Shown: piece after piece, positions 33,492 through 41,165 of the stretch
Numbering within the stretch: the first letter of the stretch is position 1
How the letters are laid out: every line of letters starts with the position of its first letter
From: Streptomyces fildesensis
GTDB lineage: Bacteria > Actinomycetota > Actinomycetes > Streptomycetales > Streptomycetaceae
Assembly (NCBI RefSeq): GCF_016107395.1
Contig: NZ_JAAIKO010000048.1
Location: 1 to 55,297, forward strand
Reading direction: 5' to 3'
Length of the DNA: 55,297 bases
Made by a program: the position numbers and the translations under genes
The notes under the pieces: generated by a model
Seen by the model: only the letters and a program-made list of their open reading frames with translations
Database searches by the model: none
What the model was told of the DNA's origin: nothing

Positions 33492-34271
33492 ATGCCCACA
33501 GGTCTCCATCCTCCGCACCACTCCGGGCAGGACGCGGCCGCGCCGCCGCACGTCCTGGACAACCCCGCGTGGGCCGCACTGACCGGCCCGCACCGCCACC
33601 TCGCCGAGATCATCGGGGCCGCCGCCCGCTATCAGCCCGACGTGTCGCCGTTCGTGGCGCTCGCCGACGCCGAGGATCCACGCGGCTGGAAGGACCTGGC
33701 CGAGCTGGTGGAGCCGGGCCTCACCGTCGCCGTCACGGGAACCGCGGCCGTTCCAGAGGACTGGGAGACCGTCGACTCCGGGTACGGGGTGCAACTCGTC
33801 GACACCGCGCTGCGCGCCGAGGCGGAACCGGAAGCGGTGCGGTTGAGCCCCGCCGATGTTCCGGAGATGCTGGATCTCGTCGCGCTCACCAGGCCGGGCC
33901 CGTTCCTGCCCCGCACCATCGAGCTCGGTGCCTACTACGGGATCCGCCGGGAGGGCAGGCTCGTCGCGATGGCCGGGGAGCGGATGCGGATCCCCGGCTG
34001 GACGGAGATCAGCGCCGTGTGCACCGACCCGGACCATCGCGGGTCCGGGCTGGCGACGCGGCTGATCCGCCATGCCGCAGCCGGTATCCGCGACCGGGGG
34101 GACACCCCGTTCCTGCATGCGGCGGAGTCCAACACCGGTGCCGTCCGGCTGTACGAATCGCTCGGCTTCACCGTGCGCCGCAGAACGCTCTTCACCTTCG
34201 TCCGGGTCCCGGACACCGCGCGACGCCGCCCCGAGCGACCTCCGGGTCAGGGCCCCAGCGGCATCGTGTAG
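33492..34271 (+). CDS. GNAT family N-acetyltransferase (FR47-like)
   Basis: 259 residues from ATG 33492; GGAGAG lies upstream. The acetyl-CoA binding motif is in the C-terminal half: EISAVCTDPDHRGSGLATRLIRHAAAGIRDRGDTPFLHAAESNTGAVRLYESLGFTVRR, with the R/Q-x-x-G-x-G/A loop reading HRGSGLA. The N-terminal half carries a partner domain, as in FR47-like proteins. The acceptor is unknown. The leader peptide upstream suggests sulfur- or Cys-responsive expression (inference). Confidence 0.88.
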   Translation: MPTGLHPPHHSGQDAAAPPHVLDNPAWAALTGPHRHLAEIIGAAARYQPDVSPFVALADAEDPRGWKDLAELVEPGLTVAVTGTAAVPEDWETVDSGYGVQLVDTALRAEAEPEAVRLSPADVPEMLDLVALTRPGPFLPRTIELGAYYGIRREGRLVAMAGERMRIPGWTEISAVCTDPDHRGSGLATRLIRHAAAGIRDRGDTPFLHAAESNTGAVRLYESLGFTVRRRTLFTFVRVPDTARRRPERPPGQGPSGIV

Positions 34272-34337
34272 GTGGTTGTCCTGCCCGGCTCGTCTCCCGT
34301 TCCTCTCCAGCTCCTCGACCAGAAGTGTGAGATACCG

Positions 34338-35258
34338 ATGCCCAAGGCCTATGTGTTCTCCCGGTTCGGCGGTCCCGAGACCGAGTCCTTCGCCGACGTG
34401 CCGCGGCCGGTGCCCGGCGCCGGCCAACTCCTGGTGGCGGTACGGGCGGCCGGGGTCAATCCCGTCGACTGGAAGCGCAGGACGGGATACGTCCAGGCCA
34501 ACGCGCCGGCGGTGGAGCTGCCCGCGGTGCTGGGCGGTGAGGTGTCCGGTGTGGTGGAGCAGGTGGGCGACGGCGTCGAGGGGTACGCGGTCGGGGACGC
34601 CGTGTTCGGCAATCCCCTCACCGGCGGGTATGCCGAGTACACGCTGCTGCCGGTGGCGAGCACCGCGCACAAGCCCGCCGGGGTCACCTGGGCCGACGCC
34701 GCGACACTGCCGGTCGCCGTGGCCACCGCGTACGACGGCGTGCAGCAGCTCGATCTGCCGGCCGGCTCGATGCTGGTGATCAACGGTGTCGGCGGCGGAG
34801 TGGGCAGCGCCGCCGCGCAGATCGCCACGCACCGGGGTCTGCGGGTGGTCGGCACCGCGAGCGCGGCGAAGAAGGAGTTCGTCGAGGCCCTCGGTGTCGT
34901 GCACGTCGAGTCGGGACCCGGTGTGGCGGACCGGGTGCGCGCGGCGGCGCCCGATGGTGTCGACGCGGTCTTCGACCTGGTCGGGGGCGATTCCCTGGAG
35001 GAGGTGGCCGCGCTGCTGGCGGACCCCGCGACGCTGATCAGCGGTCCTGACAAGGTGAACGTCGTCAAGCTCGGCGGGTCGACGGTAGCGAGGAAGCGGA
35101 ACACCGAAGTGCTGGACGCCGTCGCGACGTTGGTCGCCGAAGGCGTCCTCGACCCGTTCGTGACCCGGACCTTTCCCTTCGAGCAGGCCGGCCAGGCGCT
35201 GCGCACCGTGGAGGAGGGCCACACCCGGGGCAAGGTCGTGATCGAGGTCTCGCGGTAG
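34338..35258 (+). CDS. NADP-dependent quinone oxidoreductase-like (MDR family)
   Basis: 306 residues from ATG 34338. GroES-like N-domain (PGAGQLLVAVRAAGVNPVDWKRRTG, LGGEVSGVVEQVGDGVEGYAVGDAVFG) and Rossmann domain with INGVGGGVGSAAAQIA. It lacks the structural-zinc cysteines of alcohol dehydrogenases, so it is a zinc-independent medium-chain reductase for enones or quinones. It lies 66 bases after the acetyltransferase on the same strand and may share its transcript. Confidence 0.9.
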   Translation: MPKAYVFSRFGGPETESFADVPRPVPGAGQLLVAVRAAGVNPVDWKRRTGYVQANAPAVELPAVLGGEVSGVVEQVGDGVEGYAVGDAVFGNPLTGGYAEYTLLPVASTAHKPAGVTWADAATLPVAVATAYDGVQQLDLPAGSMLVINGVGGGVGSAAAQIATHRGLRVVGTASAAKKEFVEALGVVHVESGPGVADRVRAAAPDGVDAVFDLVGGDSLEEVAALLADPATLISGPDKVNVVKLGGSTVARKRNTEVLDAVATLVAEGVLDPFVTRTFPFEQAGQALRTVEEGHTRGKVVIEVSR

Positions 35259-35361
35259 ACCGGGGGCGGGGCGCCCGGCGGGCATTGCGCCGGGCAATAG
35301 CCGCGGGATGGCGTCGATATGAGGTGACGAGGCCACCGGCCGTTCGAACCGGAGAGAGGCG

Positions 35362-35490
35362 ATGACGATGCGGACAGCACCCGGTCGTGTCGTCGTCGGC
35401 ACTCTCGGCCCCCGCGGGCCCGTCGTCCATCTGTACGGACGCCAGAACATCGATCCGCAGCGGATCGCCGGCTCCCTCTGTTGTCACTGA
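35362..35490 (+). CDS. Degenerate second leader peptide of the same class
   Basis: 42 codons from ATG 35362, with GGAGAGAGG just upstream, ending VHLYGRQNIDPQRIAGSLCCH. Aligned with the leader at 33288, R, I-D, R and L-C are shared (RQNIDPQRIAGSLC against RRHIDLLRVSSALC), but His is Asn, Leu is Pro and the final Cys-Arg is Cys-Cys-His. It sits in front of a decayed carbonic anhydrase gene, so it is probably a leader whose target has been lost. Confidence 0.5.
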   Translation: MTMRTAPGRVVVGTLGPRGPVVHLYGRQNIDPQRIAGSLCCH

Positions 35491-35564
35491 TCTGACTCCC
35501 TGCTGACGCTCACGCCCTCGGGGCGGTGCGTCCTCATCCGGTCGATCAGGAAGGCAACCGCCGC

Positions 35565-35746
35565 CCTGGGCGGCCGAGGCCTTCTCCGATCTGGAGACCG
35601 ACGTACGCCAGTCCGTGGCGCGCATCAGGTCCAGCGCCTTCATCCCGCACACCGACCGGGTGCGCGGCTTCGTCTTCGACGTGGTCACCGGCAAGCTCGA
35701 CAAGGTCGTCGCCCAGCGCGACACGGCCGCGGCACAGTCGGGTTGA
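35565..35746 (+). pseudogene. C-terminal remnant of a beta carbonic anhydrase
   Basis: In one frame the DNA encodes PWAAEAFSDLETDVRQSV, then RIRSSAFIPHTDRVRGFVFDV and VTGKLDKVV before a stop at 35746. This matches the C-terminal helix and strand of mycobacterial/Streptomyces-type beta carbonic anhydrases. No start, zinc site (CSDSR or HxxC) or upstream homology remains, so roughly the first 100 residues are gone. It differs from CynT in this window. No replacement gene takes over the frame. Confidence 0.7.
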
Positions 35747-35774
35747 GGGGTCACGGCCGACGGGTCGTGGCCCC
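35747..35774. terminator. Hairpin right after the carbonic anhydrase remnant
   Basis: GGGGTCACG and CGTGGCCCC pair over nine bases with one G-U, starting at the base after the stop codon. It is probably the terminator of the former gene. The remaining 210 bases up to the MFS start contain no feature I can support. Confidence 0.6.
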
Positions 35775-35986
35775 TCATCGGCGTGCTGCCTATGTGCTGC
35801 GGTCACAGGATGATCGCCTGTCTGGCTGACCGTTGCGCGGCGGCACACGATGGTGGGGCCGGACGGCCCCGACCCCGCCGGAGCCGCACCCCGCCGTCCC
35901 GCCCCGTCCCTGCCCCGCCGCGCCGCAGAGCGCCGCCGGGAGCCGGCCCGGGTTCACCTGGCTCCGGATCCCCGCTCGAAAAGGCT

Positions 35987-37270
35987 GTGATTCCCTTGAG
36001 CCGCACTTCCGGCGCACCCGCTGAGCCGGCCGCCGCGCCCGAGACCTACGACTGGCTGCGCTATGCCGGCGTGTTCGTGCTGCTGTTCCTGTTCGGGACC
36101 GAGACGTTCCTGGTCTCCCCGCTGCTTCCGACCATCGCGGGCGACATCGGCGTCAGCGAGGCGGCCGCCGCCTCCAGCGTCACCGCCTACGTACTCGTCT
36201 ACGCCGTCTGCGCGCCGTTCCTCGGCCTGCTCAGCGACCGGATCGGGCGACGGCAGACGCTGCTCGCCGGCACCGCGCTGTTCATCGTGTCCAACGCCGC
36301 TGCCGCGCTCTCGACCGGGCTGGCCCCGCTCGTGCTCTCGCGGGCGGTCGCGGGGCTGGCCGCCGCGGCGGCGGGGCCCGCGATCTGGGCGCACATCGCC
36401 GAGACGGCCCCTGACCGCTTCCGCGGCCGGGCGCTCGGGCTGGGCATGGCGCTGTTCTCCTGCGGCCAGGTCGTCGGTGTTCCCCTGGGTAGTGCGCTGG
36501 CCGGGATCGCCGGATGGCGTTCGGCCTTCGTGGCGCTGGCGATCGGCACCGCGGCGGCGCTGCCGCTGCTCCTGCGCCAGGTCGCCGCGACCCCGCGCCC
36601 GGCAGCGGCGATCGGCGCGGTCAGGGCCGTACTGGCCGGCTGGACGGACCCGGCACTGCGCAAGGCCCTGCTGGTCAACACCGTTTTCCACGCGGCCAAC
36701 CTCGGGGCGTACACCTTCCTCGGGGCCCTGCTGGTCCACCGGTTCGATCTGACGGTGGCCGAACTCGGCCTGGTCGGGATCCTGGTCGGCGTGGGCAGTG
36801 TGACCGGCTCGCTCGCCGCCGGACGCCTCGGTGACCGGGCGCGGGCAGCAGGCAGGTCCCATCTGCCGCTGCTCGGGCTGTGGGGCGTGCTGCTCGCCGT
36901 GGGGGTCGCCCTCTCCGCCGGCGGTCCCGGCCTGATCGCGGCGCTCGTCGGCGTGACGGTCTGGTTCGTGGCCAGCGGCGGCTTCGTGACCGATCAGCAG
37001 ACCCTGGCGGGCACGGTCGCACCGGAGCTGCGCGCCACCTCCAGCGCATGGCTGACCTCGACGATGTACGCCGGAACGGGCGTGGGGGCCTGGGCCGTCG
37101 GAGCCTTCGGGGACGTCTCGACCGGCACGCTGGTCATCGGCGTGGGTCTCGCGCTGCTCAGCGCGCTGGGAGGTCTGGCGGTCAGTCACGGCCTGCGCAC
37201 GCCGGCGGACACCGGTCAGGCCGCTGGTCAACGGTCCGACGGTGTCGAGGAGGCCGCCGAAAGCGTCTGA
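35987..37270 (+). CDS. MFS transporter, DHA1/AraJ-like, 12-TM
   Basis: 427 residues from GTG 35987 (AAAAGG close upstream); TTG 35996 is an alternative. ETFLVSPLLPTIAGDIGVSEAAAASSVTAYVLVYAV and LGLLSDRIGRRQTLLAG (motif A) identify a sugar-efflux or chloramphenicol-resistance-like antiporter. It has twelve predicted helices and a short polar tail. It stands alone with a strong terminator downstream. Substrate unknown. Confidence 0.9.
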   Translation: MIPLSRTSGAPAEPAAAPETYDWLRYAGVFVLLFLFGTETFLVSPLLPTIAGDIGVSEAAAASSVTAYVLVYAVCAPFLGLLSDRIGRRQTLLAGTALFIVSNAAAALSTGLAPLVLSRAVAGLAAAAAGPAIWAHIAETAPDRFRGRALGLGMALFSCGQVVGVPLGSALAGIAGWRSAFVALAIGTAAALPLLLRQVAATPRPAAAIGAVRAVLAGWTDPALRKALLVNTVFHAANLGAYTFLGALLVHRFDLTVAELGLVGILVGVGSVTGSLAAGRLGDRARAAGRSHLPLLGLWGVLLAVGVALSAGGPGLIAALVGVTVWFVASGGFVTDQQTLAGTVAPELRATSSAWLTSTMYAGTGVGAWAVGAFGDVSTGTLVIGVGLALLSALGGLAVSHGLRTPADTGQAAGQRSDGVEEAAESV

Positions 37271-37282
37271 CGTGGGCAGCGA

Positions 37283-37320
37283 AGTGGGGGAAGGGCCGCG
37301 GCCCTTCCCCCACTCCTTTT
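37283..37320. terminator. Perfect 32-nt palindrome plus T-tract, bidirectional terminator
   Basis: AGTGGGGGAAGGGCCG and its exact complement form a 16-bp stem with essentially no loop, followed by CCTTTT. It lies between the convergent MFS and XRE genes. Confidence 0.92.
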
Positions 37321-37325
37321 GCGTC

Positions 37326-38198
37326 TCAGCCGGCGTGTCGTTCGGGCAGTCCGGTGACCGCACGCAGCGGGCGTTCGGTCAGCGCCGTCATACGGGAGTG
37401 GTCCTCGGCGGTGCGCGGGGTGAAGAGCAGCACCAGTGCCGAGGGGTCGTCCACCGGGTGGAAGGACGACAGCGCCAGCTGGATCCGGCCGATGCCCGGG
37501 GGTTCGACGACGACGGTACGCGTGGTCAGCTCCGCCACCGAGTGGCAGCCCCACCAGTGGCGCAACTGTGGGGCGTCCTCGTCCAGGTGCCGGTAGACCT
37601 CCCCGGTACGGGGGTCGGACAGGGAGGTGCCGGCCTGGGCGCGGAAGTGTTGGAAGACGTTCATCGCCAGCGGCTCCCAGTCGTGCAGCACGGTGCGCAG
37701 CTGCCGGCCCGCGACCATCAGCCACATCAGGTTGCGGCGGTCGGCGGGCACCGCCTCCGGAGCTCCCCACAGCGCGCTCCACGCGGTGTTCCATCCGAGC
37801 AGGTCGAAGTGCCGGTCCAGCAGCACGGCCGGGCTGGTGGGCCAGGAGTCCAGCACCGGCTGCATGGTCGACGCGAGGTCCCCGGATCCGTTCCGGTCCA
37901 GCGGACCGGCCGGTTCGTGGTGACCGGCCAGCCGCATGGCGTGCCGCAGCCCCGCCGGATCCAGCCGCAGTGCGCGGGCGACCGCCTCCAGCACCTGCCG
38001 GGAGGCGGTCACCCGGCCCTGTTCCAGCCAGGTGTACCAGGCCAGTCCCACTCCGGACAGCGACGCGACCTCCTCGCGCCGCAACCCCGGTGTGCGGCGG
38101 CGGGAGTTGGCGGTCAGCCCCACGTCGGACGGCTGGAGCAGTTCGCGGTGGGCTCGCAGGAAGGCGCCGAGTTCCTGGCTGGGGAGGGGGGTGGACAT
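37326..38198 (-). CDS. XRE-family regulator with MmyB-like ligand domain
   Basis: 290 residues from ATG 38198, GAGGAG nine bases upstream; a longer in-frame start at 38255 would overlap the methyltransferase gene. HTH (RRRTPGLRREEVASLSGVGLAWYTWLEQGRVTAS) plus MmyB PAS-like domain (LLDRHFDLLGWNTAWSALWG, NLMWLMV). It follows the last gene of the biosynthetic operon by 54 bases on the same strand and could be co-transcribed, making it a candidate pathway regulator or a bystander. Confidence 0.88.
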   Translation of the reverse strand: MSTPLPSQELGAFLRAHRELLQPSDVGLTANSRRRTPGLRREEVASLSGVGLAWYTWLEQGRVTASRQVLEAVARALRLDPAGLRHAMRLAGHHEPAGPLDRNGSGDLASTMQPVLDSWPTSPAVLLDRHFDLLGWNTAWSALWGAPEAVPADRRNLMWLMVAGRQLRTVLHDWEPLAMNVFQHFRAQAGTSLSDPRTGEVYRHLDEDAPQLRHWWGCHSVAELTTRTVVVEPPGIGRIQLALSSFHPVDDPSALVLLFTPRTAEDHSRMTALTERPLRAVTGLPERHAG

Positions 38199-38251
38199 CG
38201 GAGGTGACTCCTCGGCCGGCGGGGTCGGTGACGGTGCTTCCAGACTAGGCG

Positions 38252-39115
38252 TCAATCACGTGGCTGGAGTTTCCACAGTCGTACGGGCATGTTGCTGACC
38301 CAGCCGCGTTCACCCTGCCGTCGCCAGGCGGCGTCGCCGACCGCCCGGAAGAACTCCGCACGTTGCGTGGGCGGGACGAGACGGCTGTAGTAGTCGCCGA
38401 AGGTGGCGGCGTGGAAGTGGCTGTACTGGCCCGCGTCCTCGATGTGCACCACGGCGTCGCGGTCGAGGACCGACTCGACCCGGAAGTACCGCTCCAGGAG
38501 CCCGGCCAGGTCCTCGACCGTCCGGGTCCGGGTGGCGATGGGCAGCACCGCGCCGCCCGCCTCCCCCTCCCCCGCCGCGAACACCGCCGGCACGGCGTCC
38601 CGTTCGGCGCCGAGGGCCACCAGGGCGTCACGGACGAGGTCGTCCTCGCCGCCGAGGCCGTGCTCGTCCCGCGCCGGATGGTAGGTCGTCAGCAGGAAGT
38701 GCCCGCCGGGGGCGAGGTGGTCGCCGACCCAGGCCAGGATGCGGTCCTCGTCGGGGTACAGCCAGTGCAACACCGACGTCATGGTGACCACGTCCGGCCG
38801 GTACTCCAGCGGGGCGGGCACGGTCAGATCGGCCTGGTGCAGCGCGACCCGGTCACCGTACGGGCGCAGGTGTTCGGCCGCCTCGGCGATGCGGTGCTCG
38901 GACCGTTCCAGGCCGACCGCGAGCCGCAGTGACGGCTGGCGGTCGAGGGCGGAGCGCAGCAACTGGCCGATGCCGCTGCCGAGGTCGAGCAGCACCTCGG
39001 GCTCGCCCGGCACCTGGTCGAGCACCCAGTCACGGTCGTGGACCTGCCGGAGCCTGCTGGCGTCCGCGTAACCGGACAGCGTCCGGGCCTGGATCTCGAC
39101 GGCTGACGCGGTCAC
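38252..39115 (-). CDS. SAM-dependent methyltransferase of the biosynthetic operon
   Basis: 287 residues. Motif I LLDLGSGIGQLLRSAL (about 42-57), motif II acidic residue in AVGLERSE, then VALHQADLTVPAP and PDVVTMTSVLHWLYPDED. This is the trans-aconitate/UbiE-like small-molecule methyltransferase fold. Its ATG overlaps the HpaB-type gene stop by four bases. It probably methylates the hydroxylated product of the upstream monooxygenase (O- or N-methylation, inference). Confidence 0.88.
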   Translation of the reverse strand: MTASAVEIQARTLSGYADASRLRQVHDRDWVLDQVPGEPEVLLDLGSGIGQLLRSALDRQPSLRLAVGLERSEHRIAEAAEHLRPYGDRVALHQADLTVPAPLEYRPDVVTMTSVLHWLYPDEDRILAWVGDHLAPGGHFLLTTYHPARDEHGLGGEDDLVRDALVALGAERDAVPAVFAAGEGEAGGAVLPIATRTRTVEDLAGLLERYFRVESVLDRDAVVHIEDAGQYSHFHAATFGDYYSRLVPPTQRAEFFRAVGDAAWRRQGERGWVSNMPVRLWKLQPRD

Positions 39116-40593
39116 GACTGGACCTCCGGGGAAGTGGTGGGTCCGGCGATGAGCCGCCGCAGGCGCTCGCGCACGCTGCTCTGGTCGTAGCGCCGGTACA
39201 GGTTGATGCGGTTGCGGGCCAGGTCTCCCCGGTGGACGAACTCGTAGAGGTCCTGGCGCTGGCCGAAGCCGTCACCGGTCAGTTCCCAGGCGAGCCGGAA
39301 GAGCCGGGACTTGTGTTCGGCGTCGATACCGCGCCCGCGCATGTAGCGGTCGAGGTGCGGCCGGAGCCGTGGGTTGGCCAGATCGTTCGCCGTCGGCTGC
39401 ATCAGCAGCCCGGAGGCGCCGATGCCGCGCACGATGTCGACCGCCTTGCCCGCCACTTCGGCGGACCACACCCGGCTGGCCGCGGTGTCTCCGGGCGCCA
39501 GCAGGCCGCTGTCGGTGACCGTGGCACGGGCTTCGGCGGCGTCCAGGAAGTACTCGGTGAGTTCGGCGTAACCGGCCAGCGTTCCCAGGTCCTCCTGGAT
39601 GTTCCGGAAGCCGTCCACACCGATGCTCTCGGCCACGAGGGTCGCGGTGGCCAGCAGGGTGCGCAGCCGCTCGCGGTAGCGGACGTGCCCGATATAGGCG
39701 CTCCAGGCGTTGATCCGGCCCAGGCCGGTCCTGGCCAGCTCGCTCTCGCGCAGCAGGAACACCCGGTCCCAGGGCACCAGGACGTCGTCGAAGAACAGCA
39801 TGGCGTCCTGCTCGTCGAAGCGGGCGCCGAGCGGATGGGCGTGTCCCCACGGGCTGCTGCCGAGGGGTTCGCGGCACAGGGTCACCAGGCCGGGTGTGTT
39901 CAGCGGCAGGGCGAACCAGACGACGAACTGTTCACCGCGGCGCTGGGCGAACGACGCCGACAGGTAGACCAGCACCTCGTGCGCCAGCGGGGCCAGGGTG
40001 GTCAGCTGCTTGGCGCCGCGTACGACGATGCCCCGCTCGTTCTCCGACAGCACGCGCAGCGCGAGATCGGGATCGTCCACCGGGTCGGCGGACCGGTCGA
40101 TCTGCGGATCGCCCAGCGCGTGCGAGAGCACCAGGTCGTTGCGGGAGGTGTGGTGGTACCAGGCCTCGGCGTTGGTGCCGAATCCGGTGCGCGCCTTCTC
40201 CAGCTGGTGGCGGAAGTCGTAGAGGCCGACCGCGATGGAGGCCATGAAGGCGGGCGAGCGACCGTGCTGGCCGAGGGATTCGGCGTGCCAGAACTCGGCA
40301 CTGCGCCGCTGCACGCGCAGTTCCTCCACGGTGCGCGGCGGCTGGTAGGCGCGGGCCAGGCGCTGCCCGGTGGCCGGGTCCTGCCAGGTGAGCAGGTCCT
40401 GGTGGTCGGGATGGTGCTGGAGGTCGAGCAGCCGGCCTATCTCGTCGGCGGCGGGCTTGAACGCCGGATGGCCGGCCGGGTCGCTGATGCGCTTCCCGTC
40501 GAGATAGAGCTCACGGCCGTCGTCGAGCTCGGCCCGGTACCGGTCGGCGGTGAGCAGGCCCCGTCCGGTGTCGGTGGTGTCCAGCAGGGTCAT
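39112..40593 (-). CDS. FADH2-dependent aromatic hydroxylase, HpaB family
   Basis: 493 residues. LTADRYRAELDDGRELYLDGKRI, AYQPPRTVEELRVQRRS, FDDVLVPWDRVFLL, and the C-terminal DLARNRINLYRRYD motif are characteristic of the 4-hydroxyphenylacetate 3-monooxygenase large subunit family, whose secondary-metabolism members hydroxylate tyrosine-like or carrier-bound substrates. It needs a separate flavin reductase, encoded immediately upstream with a 4-base overlap. The substrate is probably a phenol, though N-hydroxylating relatives exist. Confidence 0.93.
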   Translation of the reverse strand: MTLLDTTDTGRGLLTADRYRAELDDGRELYLDGKRISDPAGHPAFKPAADEIGRLLDLQHHPDHQDLLTWQDPATGQRLARAYQPPRTVEELRVQRRSAEFWHAESLGQHGRSPAFMASIAVGLYDFRHQLEKARTGFGTNAEAWYHHTSRNDLVLSHALGDPQIDRSADPVDDPDLALRVLSENERGIVVRGAKQLTTLAPLAHEVLVYLSASFAQRRGEQFVVWFALPLNTPGLVTLCREPLGSSPWGHAHPLGARFDEQDAMLFFDDVLVPWDRVFLLRESELARTGLGRINAWSAYIGHVRYRERLRTLLATATLVAESIGVDGFRNIQEDLGTLAGYAELTEYFLDAAEARATVTDSGLLAPGDTAASRVWSAEVAGKAVDIVRGIGASGLLMQPTANDLANPRLRPHLDRYMRGRGIDAEHKSRLFRLAWELTGDGFGQRQDLYEFVHRGDLARNRINLYRRYDQSSVRERLRRLIAGPTTSPEVQS

Positions 40594-41165
40594 GCGTGCA
40601 CTCCAGTCGGGGTGATCGGTTGGCGGTCGAGGGAGCGGTACCGTCCGTCGTGGTAGAGCAGCGGCTCACCGTCACCGGTGTCCGCGGCGACGGCCTGCCC
40701 GACGAGGATCGCGTGGTCGCCGCCGGGCAGGACGCTGTGCAGCCGGCAGTCGAACCAGGCCAGGCAGTGCTCCAGGACGGGTGCGCCGGTGATCTCCGTC
40801 CGCATCGGCGCGGTGGTGAAGAAGCCGAGGGCGCGGCCGGCGCCCGGGGCGGCGAACCGCCGGGCGATGTGCTCCTGTTCCCGGCTCAGCGCGCTCACGG
40901 CGAACCGGCCGCTGCCGCGGACGGCGTCCACCAGCGGGCTGCGCCGGTCCACCGCGACGCTGACCAGCAGGGGTTCGAGGGACAGCGTGCACAGCGAGGA
41001 GACGGTCTTGGCGAAGACCTCCTCGCCCCATTGGGTGGTCAGGACGCCGACTCCGGTGGTCCAGTGCCGGGCCGCGGCGCGGAAGGAGTCCGCTCCGAGG
41101 GCCGGTTCGGTCCGCGGGCGGCCGGACGGGGCCTGCGCGCGGGCGGAGGGACTCGTGGGGCTCAT
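40590..41165 (-). CDS. Flavin reductase partner (HpaC-like)
   Basis: 191 residues from ATG 41165. The flavin reductase-like domain starts FRAAARHWTTGVGVLTT, with VSSLCTLSLEPLLVSVAVDRRS, GRFAVSALSREQEHIARRFA and a final DHAILVGQAVAADTGDGEPLLYHDGRYR. It supplies reduced FAD/FMN to the HpaB-type enzyme. It overlaps neighbours on both sides by four bases, so stoichiometric coupling is likely. Confidence 0.92.
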   Translation of the reverse strand: MSPTSPSARAQAPSGRPRTEPALGADSFRAAARHWTTGVGVLTTQWGEEVFAKTVSSLCTLSLEPLLVSVAVDRRSPLVDAVRGSGRFAVSALSREQEHIARRFAAPGAGRALGFFTTAPMRTEITGAPVLEHCLAWFDCRLHSVLPGGDHAILVGQAVAADTGDGEPLLYHDGRYRSLDRQPITPTGVHA

